Of a stretch of 64,000 nucleotides of DNA, positions 8,278 through 16,294 are shown one piece after another. The DNA comes from Roseovarius mucosus DSM 17069 (GTDB lineage Bacteria > Pseudomonadota > Alphaproteobacteria > Rhodobacterales > Rhodobacteraceae), in the NCBI RefSeq assembly GCF_000768555.3, contig NZ_KN293976.1, positions 212,201-276,200 of the forward strand. Reading direction: 5' to 3'. The stretch's first letter is position 1. Each line of letters opens with the position of its first letter. A program made the position numbers and the translations under genes. The notes beneath the pieces are model-generated. The model was not told where the DNA came from. It searched no databases and saw nothing but the letters and a program-made list of their open reading frames with translations.

Positions 8278-9121
8278 ACCGCCCGTGGCTGCCGTCATAG
8301 CCATTGCGCGCGGGGCTCTGCCAACCGGAGAGCGCGCCGGGTGCGGGGGCGAACACCTCGACCAGCATCGGGTAACAGGCCGCCGTGTCGCTGGTATGCT
8401 CGGACGAGCAATCACCACCGGGACAGGCGCTGAGACATCCCAGAATGTCGATCTCGGCAAAGAACTCCAGATAGTCGCCGGGGCGCACGGGGCTGGCCTT
8501 CATGAAATATTGCCCCGTGTCGCGGGTGAATCCGGTGCACATGAAGACGTTGAGCACGTCGTGGACATGCGGTTCCGCCTCGGCCAAGGACACGCCCAAT
8601 TCATCCGCCAGGGCGCGGGTCAGGTTGGAATGGCAGCAGTGGTGATACTGCACCCCCGACAGGAGGTTACCGGTATAGGGATCGCAGCGGGTGCCGATCA
8701 CGTCATGCACCGAGCCGCCAAACTCGTCGATGCCATACCAGCCCAGACTATCCCCGGTGATCGTGGCCATCGGGCGCAGGTGCGGAAAGGACGACCAGAG
8801 CCGTTCACCGGCGGTCACATGGGTGCCGTGGAGCGCGCGGGTCTTGCCGGAATAGAACCGCTCTGTGAGGTCATGCGCGTTCCAGAGGTTGAGGTCGCCC
8901 ACTTGCGGGCCATCCACGCTGGTGATGCGAAAGAACTGCCCCGCCTCGGCGCGAAAGCAGGCCGCCTCGCGCGGAGGGACCAGCACCTCTGACACCTTAG
9001 TCCCCCCGGCGCGGGCGGCGGCGTAGAGCGCCAGATCGGGCACGGGCAACGTGTCATTGGGATAGCAGATCACGGGCGGCACGGCGCGGCGGGCGGCGGC
9101 ATCGGCGGGGCTATGGCTCAT
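8276..9121 (-). CDS. DUF1989 / urea carboxylase-associated family protein
   Basis: 281 residues. The family is recognised by RITSVDGPQVGDLNLWNAHD near the middle, then YHHCCHSNLTRAL and the Cys-rich LGCLSACPGGDCSSEHTSD segment. DUF1989 proteins have a cupin-like fold and are often annotated with urea carboxylase or aminomethyl transferases, but the reaction is not established. The start ATG lies 1 bp from the stop of the preceding small gene, so tag, the small gene and this one form a coupled minus-strand group. Confidence 0.8.
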   Translation of the reverse strand: MSHSPADAAARRAVPPVICYPNDTLPVPDLALYAAARAGGTKVSEVLVPPREAACFRAEAGQFFRITSVDGPQVGDLNLWNAHDLTERFYSGKTRALHGTHVTAGERLWSSFPHLRPMATITGDSLGWYGIDEFGGSVHDVIGTRCDPYTGNLLSGVQYHHCCHSNLTRALADELGVSLAEAEPHVHDVLNVFMCTGFTRDTGQYFMKASPVRPGDYLEFFAEIDILGCLSACPGGDCSSEHTSDTAACYPMLVEVFAPAPGALSGWQSPARNGYDGSHGR

Positions 9122-9122
9122 C

Positions 9123-9338
9123 TCAGTCCTCTGGAACGTCGCGGGGATTTACCGCGCAATCCAAAGGCGGTTTGCCGGTGGATGTAAAGACCTGCGCACC
9201 GCAGGCCATGCAGCGGTAATAGGATTGCCCGTCGCGGTCCTGCCGCCGGTCCGCGCGCCAGCGGCACGACCGCGTGCGCCGGTTGGACAGGATCAGCACC
9301 AGCACGAAGGCGATGATCAGCCCTGCGACAACCAGCAT
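9123..9338 (-). CDS. Small membrane-anchored zinc-ribbon-like protein
   Basis: 71 residues: an N-terminal hydrophobic helix (MLVVAGLIIAFVLVLIL), a basic Arg-rich stretch, then YYRCMACGAQVFTSTGKPPLDC, whose CxxC and later Cys could hold zinc. The product is probably an inner-membrane protein with a cytoplasmic tail. It begins 4 bp after the tag stop and ends 1 bp before the DUF1989 start. I do not recognise a named family. Confidence 0.65.
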   Translation of the reverse strand: MLVVAGLIIAFVLVLILSNRRTRSCRWRADRRQDRDGQSYYRCMACGAQVFTSTGKPPLDCAVNPRDVPED

Positions 9339-9342
9339 CCGG

Positions 9343-9942
9343 CTATTCCCTGGCCGTGGCACCGAAGCGGGTGTCGTGGGCGGCCTGCGCCACCGGCGCA
9401 TGACAGGGGCAGGTGACGAGGTGATCGTTGACCATGCCCACCGCCTGCATGAAGGCATAGGTGATCGTCGGGCCACAGAACTTGAAGCCGCGTTTCTGCA
9501 AATCCTTTGAAAGTTTTACAGAAATATCGGTCTGCGCAGGAACCTCTGCCAAGCTGCGCCACCGGTTCTGAATGGGCTGACCGCCGACATGATCCCAGAG
9601 GTAGCGGTCAAAGCCTTCGTTAGCTTCGATCTCGGCCCAGGCGCGGGCATTGCCGATGGTCGCCGCGATCTTGCCCCGGTGGCGGATGATGCCCGGATCG
9701 GCCAAGAGGCGCGTCACCTCATCCTCGCCCCATGTGGCGATGACATGCGGGTCAAACCCATGGAAAGCCGTGCGAAAATTCTCGCGCTTGCGCAGGATGG
9801 TGATCCAGCTCAGCCCCGCCTGAAAGCCGTCGAGAATGAGCTTTTCCCAAAGCGCGCGGCTATCATATTCGGGCACGCCCCATTCGGTATCGTGATAGGA
9901 CAGGTAAAGCGGATCGTCACTGACCCAGCCACAACGCTCCAT
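9343..9942 (-). CDS. tag: DNA-3-methyladenine glycosylase I
   Basis: 199 residues of the Tag family. The N-terminus MERCGWVSDDPLYLSYHDTEWG carries the zinc-binding Cys and the conserved YHDxEWG, followed by EKLILDGFQAGLSW (base-binding Glu and Trp). Histidines near the C-terminus (NDHLVTCPCH) complete the zinc site with that Cys. It removes 3-methyladenine from alkylated DNA. The ATG at 9942 is preceded by AGAGGGGG; a longer reading frame exists but the family start is here. Confidence 0.93.
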   Translation of the reverse strand: MERCGWVSDDPLYLSYHDTEWGVPEYDSRALWEKLILDGFQAGLSWITILRKRENFRTAFHGFDPHVIATWGEDEVTRLLADPGIIRHRGKIAATIGNARAWAEIEANEGFDRYLWDHVGGQPIQNRWRSLAEVPAQTDISVKLSKDLQKRGFKFCGPTITYAFMQAVGMVNDHLVTCPCHAPVAQAAHDTRFGATARE

Positions 9943-10050
9943 CGTTTTCCCCCTCTGAAACGGCAGATACGCGCGTCCATTCAAATGCGCGCCTTAAGCG
10001 ATCCTTAAGCCATCTGCGCCAGTTTGAGAACAGACGTTCCGGAGGGGCAA

Positions 10051-10887
10051 ATGGGACAGAAACACAAATGGGCCGATATTCCGGCGGGGTTCGATACCCC
10101 GCTGTCCTATGCCGTGTCAGCACGGGACCGTTCCGTGATCGACATGGTCAATCAGGCGGTGAAGCACAAACAGGTGCTCTTGGCCTATCAGGCGGTGGTG
10201 CCCGCGCGGCAGCAAGATCGGCCTGCGTTTTACGAGGGGTTGATTCGTGTGCTCGATGCCACGGGCCGGGTGATCCCCGCCAAGGATTTCATCACCCAGA
10301 TCGAGGTAACGGAAACCGGGCGGATCATTGATTGTCTGGCGCTGGAAAAGGGGCTGCGCACGCTGGTCAACTATCCGGACCTGCGGTTGGCGATCAACAT
10401 GTCGGCGCGCTCTATCGGATATTCACGGTGGATGCGCACGTTGAAGAAAGGGCTCAGCGACGACCCCACCATCGGCGAGCGGCTGATTCTGGAGATCACG
10501 GAAAACTCGGCCATGCTGGTGCCCGAGCTTGTGACCGGGTTCATGAAAGAGTTGCAGGCCAAGGGAATAAGCTTTGCACTCGATGATTTCGGGGCGGGTT
10601 ACACCTCTTTCCGGTTTCTCAAGGAGTTCTATTTCGACATTCTCAAGATCGACGGGCAATTCGTGCGCGGCATCGCAACGGACCCCGACAATCAGGTGCT
10701 GACCGCCGCCCTGGCCAGCATCGGGCAGCAATTCGATATGGTGACAGTGGCCGAAAGCGTCGAAAAACCGGAGGATGCCGCCTATCTCGCGGCGCTGGGG
10801 ATTGATTGTTTGCAAGGCTACTACTTTGGCGCGCCCACGGTGCGGCCCCCCTGGATTGACAGCGCCCTTGACCGCGCCACCGCTTGA
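10051..10887 (+). CDS. EAL-domain protein, probable c-di-GMP phosphodiesterase
   Basis: 278-residue stand-alone EAL domain with no visible sensor or membrane part. Catalytic positions are largely kept: YEGLIR (EGL in place of EAL), the Asn in INMSARS, LEITEN, LDDFGAGYTS, LKIDGQF, AESVE and LQGYYFG. Activity against c-di-GMP is therefore plausible. A strong GGAGGGG ribosome binding site fixes ATG 10051. The gene is alone between tag and phaA. Confidence 0.87.
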   Translation: MGQKHKWADIPAGFDTPLSYAVSARDRSVIDMVNQAVKHKQVLLAYQAVVPARQQDRPAFYEGLIRVLDATGRVIPAKDFITQIEVTETGRIIDCLALEKGLRTLVNYPDLRLAINMSARSIGYSRWMRTLKKGLSDDPTIGERLILEITENSAMLVPELVTGFMKELQAKGISFALDDFGAGYTSFRFLKEFYFDILKIDGQFVRGIATDPDNQVLTAALASIGQQFDMVTVAESVEKPEDAAYLAALGIDCLQGYYFGAPTVRPPWIDSALDRATA

Positions 10888-10905
10888 ATGTGACACTCCG
10901 TCCGT

Positions 10906-10920
10906 TGCCGCAGTGCGGCA
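10906..10920. promoter_or_regulatory. Perfect palindrome upstream of phaA
   Basis: TGCCGCA-G-TGCGGCA is a perfect 7-bp inverted repeat 108 bp upstream of phaA. PhaR repressors of Paracoccus and Rhodobacter bind TGC-rich palindromes near pha genes, so this is a candidate operator. Confidence 0.35.
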
Positions 10921-11027
10921 TCTAAGATATGACGCCGCGTAACGGCGGAGGTGACAGAGGAATGGCCACGTTAATGTGACATTCCTATGCCACACTCCCG
11001 TCCGGCAAATCCTGGTGGAGGACATAG

Positions 11028-12203
11028 ATGACCAATGTAGTAATCGCATCCGCAGCGCGCACCGCTGTGGGTTCCTTTGGCGGCGCGTTCGCAAATACGC
11101 CGGCGCATGATCTGGGCGCAGCCGTGCTTGAGGCAGTGGTTGCCCGCGCGGGTATTGAAAAGAGCGAAGTCTCTGAGACGATTCTCGGTCAGGTGCTGAC
11201 CGCCGCGCAGGGCCAGAACCCGGCGCGCCAGGCGCATATCAATGCCGGTTTGCCAATTGAATCCGCAGCCTGGAGCATCAATCAGGTCTGTGGCTCGGGT
11301 CTGCGGGCCGTGGCGCTGGGCGCACAGCATATCCAGCTGGGCGATGCCGCCATCGTTTGCGCCGGTGGTCAGGAAAACATGACGCTGAGCCCCCATGCCG
11401 CCTATCTGCGCGCCGGTCACAAGATGGGCGACATGACCTATATCGACACGATGATTCGCGACGGTCTGTGGGATGCGTTCAACGGCTATCACATGGGTCA
11501 GACCGCGGAAAACGTGGCTGACCAGTGGCAGATCACCCGTGACATGCAGGACGAATTCGCCGTGGCCAGCCAAAACAAGGCTGAAGCCGCGCAGAAGGCG
11601 GGCAAGTTTGACGACGAGGTGATCGCCTTTGCCGTCAAGACGCGAAAGGGCGAAATCATCGTCGACAAGGATGAATACATCCGCCAAGGCGCCACGATCG
11701 ACGCCATGCAAAAGCTGCGCCCTGCCTTTACCAAGGATGGGTCGGTCACGGCCGCCAATGCGAGCGGTCTGAATGACGGTGCGGCGGCAACCCTTTTGAT
11801 GAGTGCCGATGAGGCCGAGCGCCGTGGAATCGAACCGCTGGCGCGGATTGCATCCTATGCCACCGCCGGGCTTGATCCGTCGATCATGGGCGTGGGTCCG
11901 ATCCATGCCAGCCGCAAAGCGCTGGCCAAGGCCGGTTGGAGCGTGGCCGATCTTGATCTGGTAGAAGCGAACGAGGCCTTTGCCGCGCAGGCCTGTGCGG
12001 TCAACAAGGAAATGGGCTGGGATCCGGCCATCGTCAACGTGAACGGCGGCGCGATTGCGATTGGCCACCCGATTGGCGCCTCGGGCTGTCGCGTGCTGAA
12101 CACGCTGCTCTTTGAGATGAAGCGGCGCGGGGCCAAGAAGGGTCTGGCCACGCTCTGCATCGGCGGCGGCATGGGCGTTGCCCTCTGCGTCGAGCGTCCG
12201 TGA
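11028..12203 (+). CDS. phaA: Acetyl-CoA C-acetyltransferase (beta-ketothiolase)
   Basis: 391 residues, full-length thiolase. The acylation Cys is in [11 protein letters not shown] (~88), the catalytic His in [14 protein letters not shown] (~349) and the second Cys in CIGGGMG (~379). It condenses two acetyl-CoA to acetoacetyl-CoA for polyhydroxyalkanoate synthesis, or the reverse in butyrate or acetoacetate use. PhaB follows 169 bp downstream beyond a terminator, so the two are probably separately transcribed. Start: TTCCTTTGG frame with GTGGAGGAC at 8-16 nt upstream. Confidence 0.94.
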   Translation: MTNVVIASAARTAVGSFGGAFANTPAHDLGAAVLEAVVARAGIEKSEVSETILGQVLTAAQGQNPARQAHINAGLPIESAAWSINQVCGSGLRAVALGAQHIQLGDAAIVCAGGQENMTLSPHAAYLRAGHKMGDMTYIDTMIRDGLWDAFNGYHMGQTAENVADQWQITRDMQDEFAVASQNKAEAAQKAGKFDDEVIAFAVKTRKGEIIVDKDEYIRQGATIDAMQKLRPAFTKDGSVTAANASGLNDGAAATLLMSADEAERRGIEPLARIASYATAGLDPSIMGVGPIHASRKALAKAGWSVADLDLVEANEAFAAQACAVNKEMGWDPAIVNVNGGAIAIGHPIGASGCRVLNTLLFEMKRRGAKKGLATLCIGGGMGVALCVERP

Positions 12204-12232
12204 ACCGCGCGGGCGCGGTCTGAGAAAGGATC

Positions 12233-12259
12233 AAGGGCACCCCGCACGGTGCCCTTTTT
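12233..12259 (+). terminator. Terminator after phaA
   Basis: 9-bp AAGGGCACC/GGTGCCCTT stem with a T5 run, 29 bp after the phaA stop. Confidence 0.85.
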
Positions 12260-12299
12260 CATGCCGCGCCGAAAATAGCCGCATCGCAGAAAATTTATC

Positions 12300-12316
12300 G
12301 CGCAACAATATTGCGC
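12300..12316. promoter_or_regulatory. Inverted repeat upstream of phaB
   Basis: GCGCAA-CAATA-TTGCGC is a perfect 6-bp inverted repeat 57 bp upstream of phaB. It is a candidate PhaR-type operator and overlaps the expected promoter. Confidence 0.4.
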
Positions 12317-12372
12317 AATTCAACTCAAACCGATAACCAAGTTTCAACGCACCAGCCATATTGGAGGATATC

Positions 12373-13095
12373 ATGGCAAGAACCGCACTCGTCACCGGGG
12401 GCTCTCGTGGAATCGGCGCCGCCATTTCCAAGGCGCTCAAGGAGGAGGGCTATACCGTCGCCGCGACCTATGCGGGCAATGATGAGGCCGCCGCCAAATT
12501 CACCGAGGAAACCGGCATCAAGACCTATAAGTGGAACGTGGCGGATTATGACAGCTCCAAGGATGGCATCGCGCAGGTTGAGGCGGAACTGGGCCCGATC
12601 GACATCGTGATCGCCAATGCCGGCATCACCCGCGATGCGCCGTTCCACAAGATGACGCCGCAGCAGTGGAAAGAGGTAATCGACACCAACCTGACAGGCG
12701 TGTTCAACACCGTGCACCCGGTCTGGTCGGGCATGCGCGACCGTGGCTTTGGCCGGATCGTGGTGATTTCCTCGATCAACGGGCAAAAGGGCCAGTTCGG
12801 TCAGGTCAACTATGCGGCGACCAAGGCGGGCGATCTGGGCATCATCAAGTCGCTGGCCCAAGAGGGTGCGGCCAAGGGCATCACCGCCAATGCCATCTGC
12901 CCCGGCTATATCGCCACGGAAATGGTCATGGCCGTGCCCGAAGCCGTGCGGGAAAAGATCATCGGCATGATTCCGGCAGGCCGTCTGGGCGAGCCTGAGG
13001 AAATCGCACGCTGCGTGACGTTCCTTGTGTCCGAGGATGCCAGCTTTATCAACGGCTCGACCATTTCGGCCAATGGCGCGCAGTTCTTTGTCTGA
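12373..13095 (+). CDS. phaB: Acetoacetyl-CoA reductase
   Basis: 240-residue classical short-chain dehydrogenase. Cofactor motif TGGSRGIGAAI at the N-terminus, then NAGITRD, catalytic Ser in ISSINGQKGQ, and the YAATKAG Tyr-Lys pair. The PhaB-like GQKGQFGQVNY segment identifies it. It reduces acetoacetyl-CoA to (R)-3-hydroxybutyryl-CoA with NADPH for polyhydroxybutyrate. GGAGG sits 8 nt before ATG 12373; a TTG twelve bases upstream is less likely. The polymerase gene phaC is not in the window. Confidence 0.93.
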   Translation: MARTALVTGGSRGIGAAISKALKEEGYTVAATYAGNDEAAAKFTEETGIKTYKWNVADYDSSKDGIAQVEAELGPIDIVIANAGITRDAPFHKMTPQQWKEVIDTNLTGVFNTVHPVWSGMRDRGFGRIVVISSINGQKGQFGQVNYAATKAGDLGIIKSLAQEGAAKGITANAICPGYIATEMVMAVPEAVREKIIGMIPAGRLGEPEEIARCVTFLVSEDASFINGSTISANGAQFFV

Positions 13096-13115
13096 GTAAC
13101 ACGCGCTTGTCAGGG

Positions 13116-13141
13116 AAAGCCCGCCCGATGGCGGGCTTTTT
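13116..13141 (+). terminator. Bidirectional terminator between phaB and the lacI-type gene
   Basis: 10-bp AAAGCCCGCC/GGCGGGCTTT stem with T5 on the plus strand and an A-run on the other side. The convergent regulator's stop codon abuts the U-tract. Confidence 0.85.
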
Positions 13142-14178
13142 CATGTCCGGGGGGCGGCGAGCGTGCCGCGAAAACAAATTTCTGTCTCGAGGCAGACGGG
13201 TGCCGGGGCCACGCCGCCGCCGACCATCTGAACCAAGAGCTGTGCCGCGGCGCGGCCCATGTCACGGTGCGGGACATGCACGGTGGTCAGCGCCGGATCG
13301 ACCACGGTGGCAAGTTCTATATCGTCAAAGCCGGTGATCGAGACATGCCGAGGCACATCGAGCCCAAGCTGGCGCGCCATCTGCAAAGCGCCCACCGCGA
13401 GCACGTCATTGCCGCAGATCACGGCGGTGGGGGGCGTGGGCAGGGCCATGAGGCACGCCATCGCCGCGGCCCCGTTGGCGATGCTGTAGGGGGTTTGATG
13501 CAGGCGCAACGCGGAGGGATCCAGCCCGCGGTCGCGCAAGGCATCGCGCACCCCGGCAATCCGGTCGCGGGCGCGGTCGTTGCCCTCGGCCATGGCGGAA
13601 ATCATGCCGATGTCGCGGTGCCCGACACGCAACACCTCGTCGGCCAAGCAGGCCATGGCGCGACGATTGTCAAAACCGATCGAGGGGCGGGCCTGTGCCG
13701 GATCAAAGGCCCAAGCGATCAACACCGGCACGCCGCGCTGTTCGAGAAAGGCGTAGATACCGGGATCGCGGTCATGGCCAATGAGCAAGAGCGCATCCGC
13801 ACCGCGCGCCACAAGCGTGCGAATCTGCTCCGCCTCGATCTCGGGGCTGTAGGAGGAGGAGGCGACCAGAAGCGTCTGGCCGCTGAGATGCAATTCCTCC
13901 TGAAAGGCCTGAATGGCGCGGGCAAAAATAGCATTTTCCATCGTCGGGATGATCGCGCCGATGGTGCCGGTGCGCCGCGCGGCCAGGGCCCGCGCGCCGA
14001 AATTGGGAGAATAACCCAAGGACGCGACCGCGCTCAGGACACGGTCGCGCGTGGTTGTCTGCACCTGCGCGGGGGAGTTGAGGCAACGCGAGACAGTGGC
14101 GGTGGACACCCCCGCCGCGCGGGCGACATCGGCCAGCGTGGGCAGGTTGGGAGCGGTGTCTGAGAGGCGTCGATTCAT
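13141..14178 (-). CDS. LacI-family transcriptional regulator, probably of the DHPS operon
   Basis: 345 residues. The N-terminal LacI helix-turn-helix (TLADVARAAGVSTATVSRCLN) is followed by the hinge and a periplasmic-binding-protein-like effector domain (GTIGAIIPTMENAIFA..., GFDDIELATVVDPALTTVH). It is divergently transcribed from the sulfonate operon, and a LacI-type operator lies between them. It is therefore the likely local regulator, with DHPS or a derivative as inducer; this is inference. The start ATG 14178 gives the normal family N-terminus; the much longer open frame upstream crosses the operator and is rejected. Confidence 0.88.
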   Translation of the reverse strand: MNRRLSDTAPNLPTLADVARAAGVSTATVSRCLNSPAQVQTTTRDRVLSAVASLGYSPNFGARALAARRTGTIGAIIPTMENAIFARAIQAFQEELHLSGQTLLVASSSYSPEIEAEQIRTLVARGADALLLIGHDRDPGIYAFLEQRGVPVLIAWAFDPAQARPSIGFDNRRAMACLADEVLRVGHRDIGMISAMAEGNDRARDRIAGVRDALRDRGLDPSALRLHQTPYSIANGAAAMACLMALPTPPTAVICGNDVLAVGALQMARQLGLDVPRHVSITGFDDIELATVVDPALTTVHVPHRDMGRAAAQLLVQMVGGGVAPAPVCLETEICFRGTLAAPRT

Positions 14179-14244
14179 CCTGTGGCCCGGAGCGTTTGTG
14201 TCGAACTCTGCCCGTCTGTAACGGGATTTCAGGAATATAACAGC

Positions 14245-14273
14245 TTGCGCGAAAATATGTAAGCGCTTACATT
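14245..14273 (+). promoter_or_regulatory. Promoter and LacI-type operator of the hps operon
   Basis: ATGTAAGCGCTTACAT (14257-14272) is a perfect 16-bp palindrome with the central CG typical of LacI/GalR operators. It overlaps a plausible promoter TTGCGC-N17-TACATT (14245-14250, 14268-14273). Binding here would block initiation. Confidence 0.7.
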
Positions 14274-14314
14274 TCTCTCGAATCGTCGGCAAATCCGGCG
14301 AGAGGGAGGGCCGC

Positions 14315-14494
14315 ATGTTCCTGTTTGCCGCATTGATCCTGTTCGGTGTCTTCGGCGCGAATGTAGCGCTGGGGGCCTTTGCCAATGCCGCGTTTCTGAC
14401 AGGTGTGGGGGAGATGCTGCTGCTTTTGGCGGCGGTCGTGACCTTTGTCGTCGCCACGTTGAGGAGCGAGGCGGCGCGCAAGCGCGGAAAATAA
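14315..14494 (+). CDS. Small two-helix membrane protein at head of the hps operon
   Basis: 59 residues starting at ATG 14315 behind a strong AGAGGGAGGG ribosome binding site. It has two hydrophobic helices (MFLFAALILFGVFGANVALGA and MLLLLAAVVTFVVATL) and a basic tail ending RKRGK. It lies 26 bp upstream of hpsK and downstream of the operator, so it should be the first gene of the transcript. I know no function; a helper or regulator of the TRAP transporter is possible. Its size makes it easy for gene callers to miss. Confidence 0.7.
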   Translation: MFLFAALILFGVFGANVALGAFANAAFLTGVGEMLLLLAAVVTFVVATLRSEAARKRGK

Positions 14495-14520
14495 AACCAA
14501 ATCTCAGGGAGGAGATACGA

Positions 14521-15669
14521 ATGAACGAAGAGAGCAAAGAGCTTGCGTCCGAGGAGCGGCGCAATTTCCTGAAACTGGCAACCACCGGCAGCTTTACCGC
14601 CGCAGTTGTCGCGGCGGCGGCGGGCACGCTGTGGTCGTCCGAGGCAAGCGCACAGACCGCCAATGAAGAGCGCGAGCGCGAGGCGGCGGCAGAGCATGTG
14701 ATGACGCTGGCCACGGAATATGTGGTGGGCACCACGCGCAGCTATCCGATGATGCAGCTCGACGTGAAGGAGAACCTGCAAAACGCCTCGAACGGCAAGA
14801 TTTACGTCAAGCTGGCCCCCGGTGGACAGTTGGGCGTGGGTTCGGCGTTGGCGCAGAAGGTGCAGGGCGGCACGATCAATGCCGGGCAATTCTCGCTCTC
14901 GAATTTTGCCCCGTTCGCCCCGGCGGTGGACCTGATCAACATGCCCTATTTCTGCGGGGCCAATCAGCGCTTCGTCAATCTTGTGACCTCTGACATCTGG
15001 AAGAAAGAGGTGAATGCGCTGGTCGAGGCGCGCGGGTTCAAGCCGATGTTCTATTTCTGCATCGACCCGCGAGTGATGGCGGTGCGCAAGGGCGGCGGTG
15101 GGCCAATCATGACACCTGCGGATTTGCAGGGGGTCAAGTTCCGCGTGCCCGGCTCAAATATGTTGCAGCAGTTCTATCGCATGGGCGGCGCCAATCCGAC
15201 GCCGGTCGCCTGGGGTGAGACGCCTTCGGCCATCAAACAAGGTGTGGCCGATGCGCTCGATCCTTCGGTGGGCGCGCTCTATGCCTTTGGCTTCAAGGAT
15301 ATTCTGAGCCACGTCACCTTTACCCAAGCGGTGCCGGACAGCCAGACCTATGCCTGCAATCTCGAATGGTTCAACAGCCTGCCCGCCGATGTTCAGGAAG
15401 CGATTGAATGGGCGTCCGAGATGAGCTTTCACCAGAACCTTGCCAAGGTGCCGTCGGCGCGCACCTTTGCCATGGCAGAGATGAACAAATCCGGCGTGGA
15501 GTTCCATTCGCTGAGTGATGATCAGATGGCCGAGTGGAAAGACACCGTGGGCTATCAGCGGTCGGAATGGGACAGCTTCAAGACCGAGCTGGCCGGGTCG
15601 ATGGAGACCTTTGACAAGCTGGTCGAGGCGGCGGGCACCAAGGGCAAATACTACGTCCACGACGCCTGA
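14521..15669 (+). CDS. hpsK: TRAP transporter substrate-binding protein for DHPS
   Basis: 382-residue DctP-type solute-binding protein. The N-terminus carries ERRNFLKLATTGS followed by a hydrophobic stretch and ASA, a twin-arginine (Tat) export signal, which is uncommon but known in TRAP receptors. The mature part shows the TRAP signature around ADLQGVKFRVPG with the conserved Arg, and NPTPVAWGETPSAIKQGVADA. The substrate, 2,3-dihydroxypropane-1-sulfonate, is inferred from the hpsNOP genes that follow. Spacing to hpsL is 106 bp and contains a strong hairpin. Confidence 0.85.
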   Translation: MNEESKELASEERRNFLKLATTGSFTAAVVAAAAGTLWSSEASAQTANEEREREAAAEHVMTLATEYVVGTTRSYPMMQLDVKENLQNASNGKIYVKLAPGGQLGVGSALAQKVQGGTINAGQFSLSNFAPFAPAVDLINMPYFCGANQRFVNLVTSDIWKKEVNALVEARGFKPMFYFCIDPRVMAVRKGGGGPIMTPADLQGVKFRVPGSNMLQQFYRMGGANPTPVAWGETPSAIKQGVADALDPSVGALYAFGFKDILSHVTFTQAVPDSQTYACNLEWFNSLPADVQEAIEWASEMSFHQNLAKVPSARTFAMAEMNKSGVEFHSLSDDQMAEWKDTVGYQRSEWDSFKTELAGSMETFDKLVEAAGTKGKYYVHDA

Positions 15670-15680
15670 GCCATGAGCGG

Positions 15681-15709
15681 CCGGGCGCGCGCATGACCGC
15701 CGCGCCCGG
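15681..15709 (+). terminator. hpsK-hpsL intercistronic hairpin
   Basis: Perfect 9-bp CCGGGCGCG/CGCGCCCGG stem with an 11-nt loop and no U-tract, 11 bp after the hpsK stop. It has the same placement as the tauA-tauB hairpin, after the binding-protein gene. Confidence 0.6.
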
Positions 15710-15775
15710 TCTATGCAATGAGAACGACAGAACGGCCGGGGCCGCCATGCGCGCCCCGAACCGGAGAGGTTTGAC

Positions 15776-16282
15776 ATGCTCAGCACACTCGACCGCAATC
15801 TGGAGCGATGGGCGCTTCTGATCTTTTACATGATGCTGGTCGTCACCATGGCGATCGAGGTGATCAGGCGCGAGGTATTCGCCTATTCCTCGGTCTGGGG
15901 CGAAGAGATCGTGCGCTATGCCTTTATCTATCTGGCGTGGATCGGGGCGGCGGCGGCGGTGCGCGAGCGCGCCCATATCCGCATTGACGTGATCATGCAT
16001 TACGTCGGGCCGCGCATGAAGGCGGCGCTTTACATCCTGGGTGATCTGGTGATGGCGGCGGTGGCTGTCGTGGCGCTCTACTGGTCCTGGGAGACGGTGC
16101 TGGTTTCGGCCAAGTTCGGCTCGGTCAGTGCCGGGTTGCGGGTGTCGATGGTGTGGTTTCTCTTGGCGGTGCCGGTGGGCTTTGGCCTCATGCTGTTGCG
16201 CCTTGTGCAATCCTTCCTGCGCGATCTGCGCGCCCTTCGTGACGGGACGCCCGTGCACGAAGGCAATCAGCTATTCGACTGA
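15776..16282 (+). CDS. hpsL: TRAP transporter small permease (DctQ type)
   Basis: 168 residues with four predicted membrane helices and the DctQ pattern (LERWALLIFYMMLVVTMAIEVIRR at the start, VWGEEIVRYAFIYLAWIGAA in the second helix region). The small subunit pairs with the large permease to form the membrane part of the tripartite ATP-independent transporter. GGAGAGG lies 6 nt before the ATG. It is followed by hpsM after 12 bp. Confidence 0.88.
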   Translation: MLSTLDRNLERWALLIFYMMLVVTMAIEVIRREVFAYSSVWGEEIVRYAFIYLAWIGAAAAVRERAHIRIDVIMHYVGPRMKAALYILGDLVMAAVAVVALYWSWETVLVSAKFGSVSAGLRVSMVWFLLAVPVGFGLMLLRLVQSFLRDLRALRDGTPVHEGNQLFD

Positions 16283-16294
16283 GGGGCGCGGATC

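Noticed and set aside
10028..10039. GAAC-N4-GTTC resembling a Bacillus-type LexA box before the EAL gene
   Set aside because: Alphaproteobacterial LexA binds a direct repeat with a 7-bp spacer, as found before imuB, not this inverted form.
14179..14889. Longer N-terminus for the LacI-type regulator
   Set aside because: It would read through the operator and the opposite small gene; the HTH begins normally at 14178.
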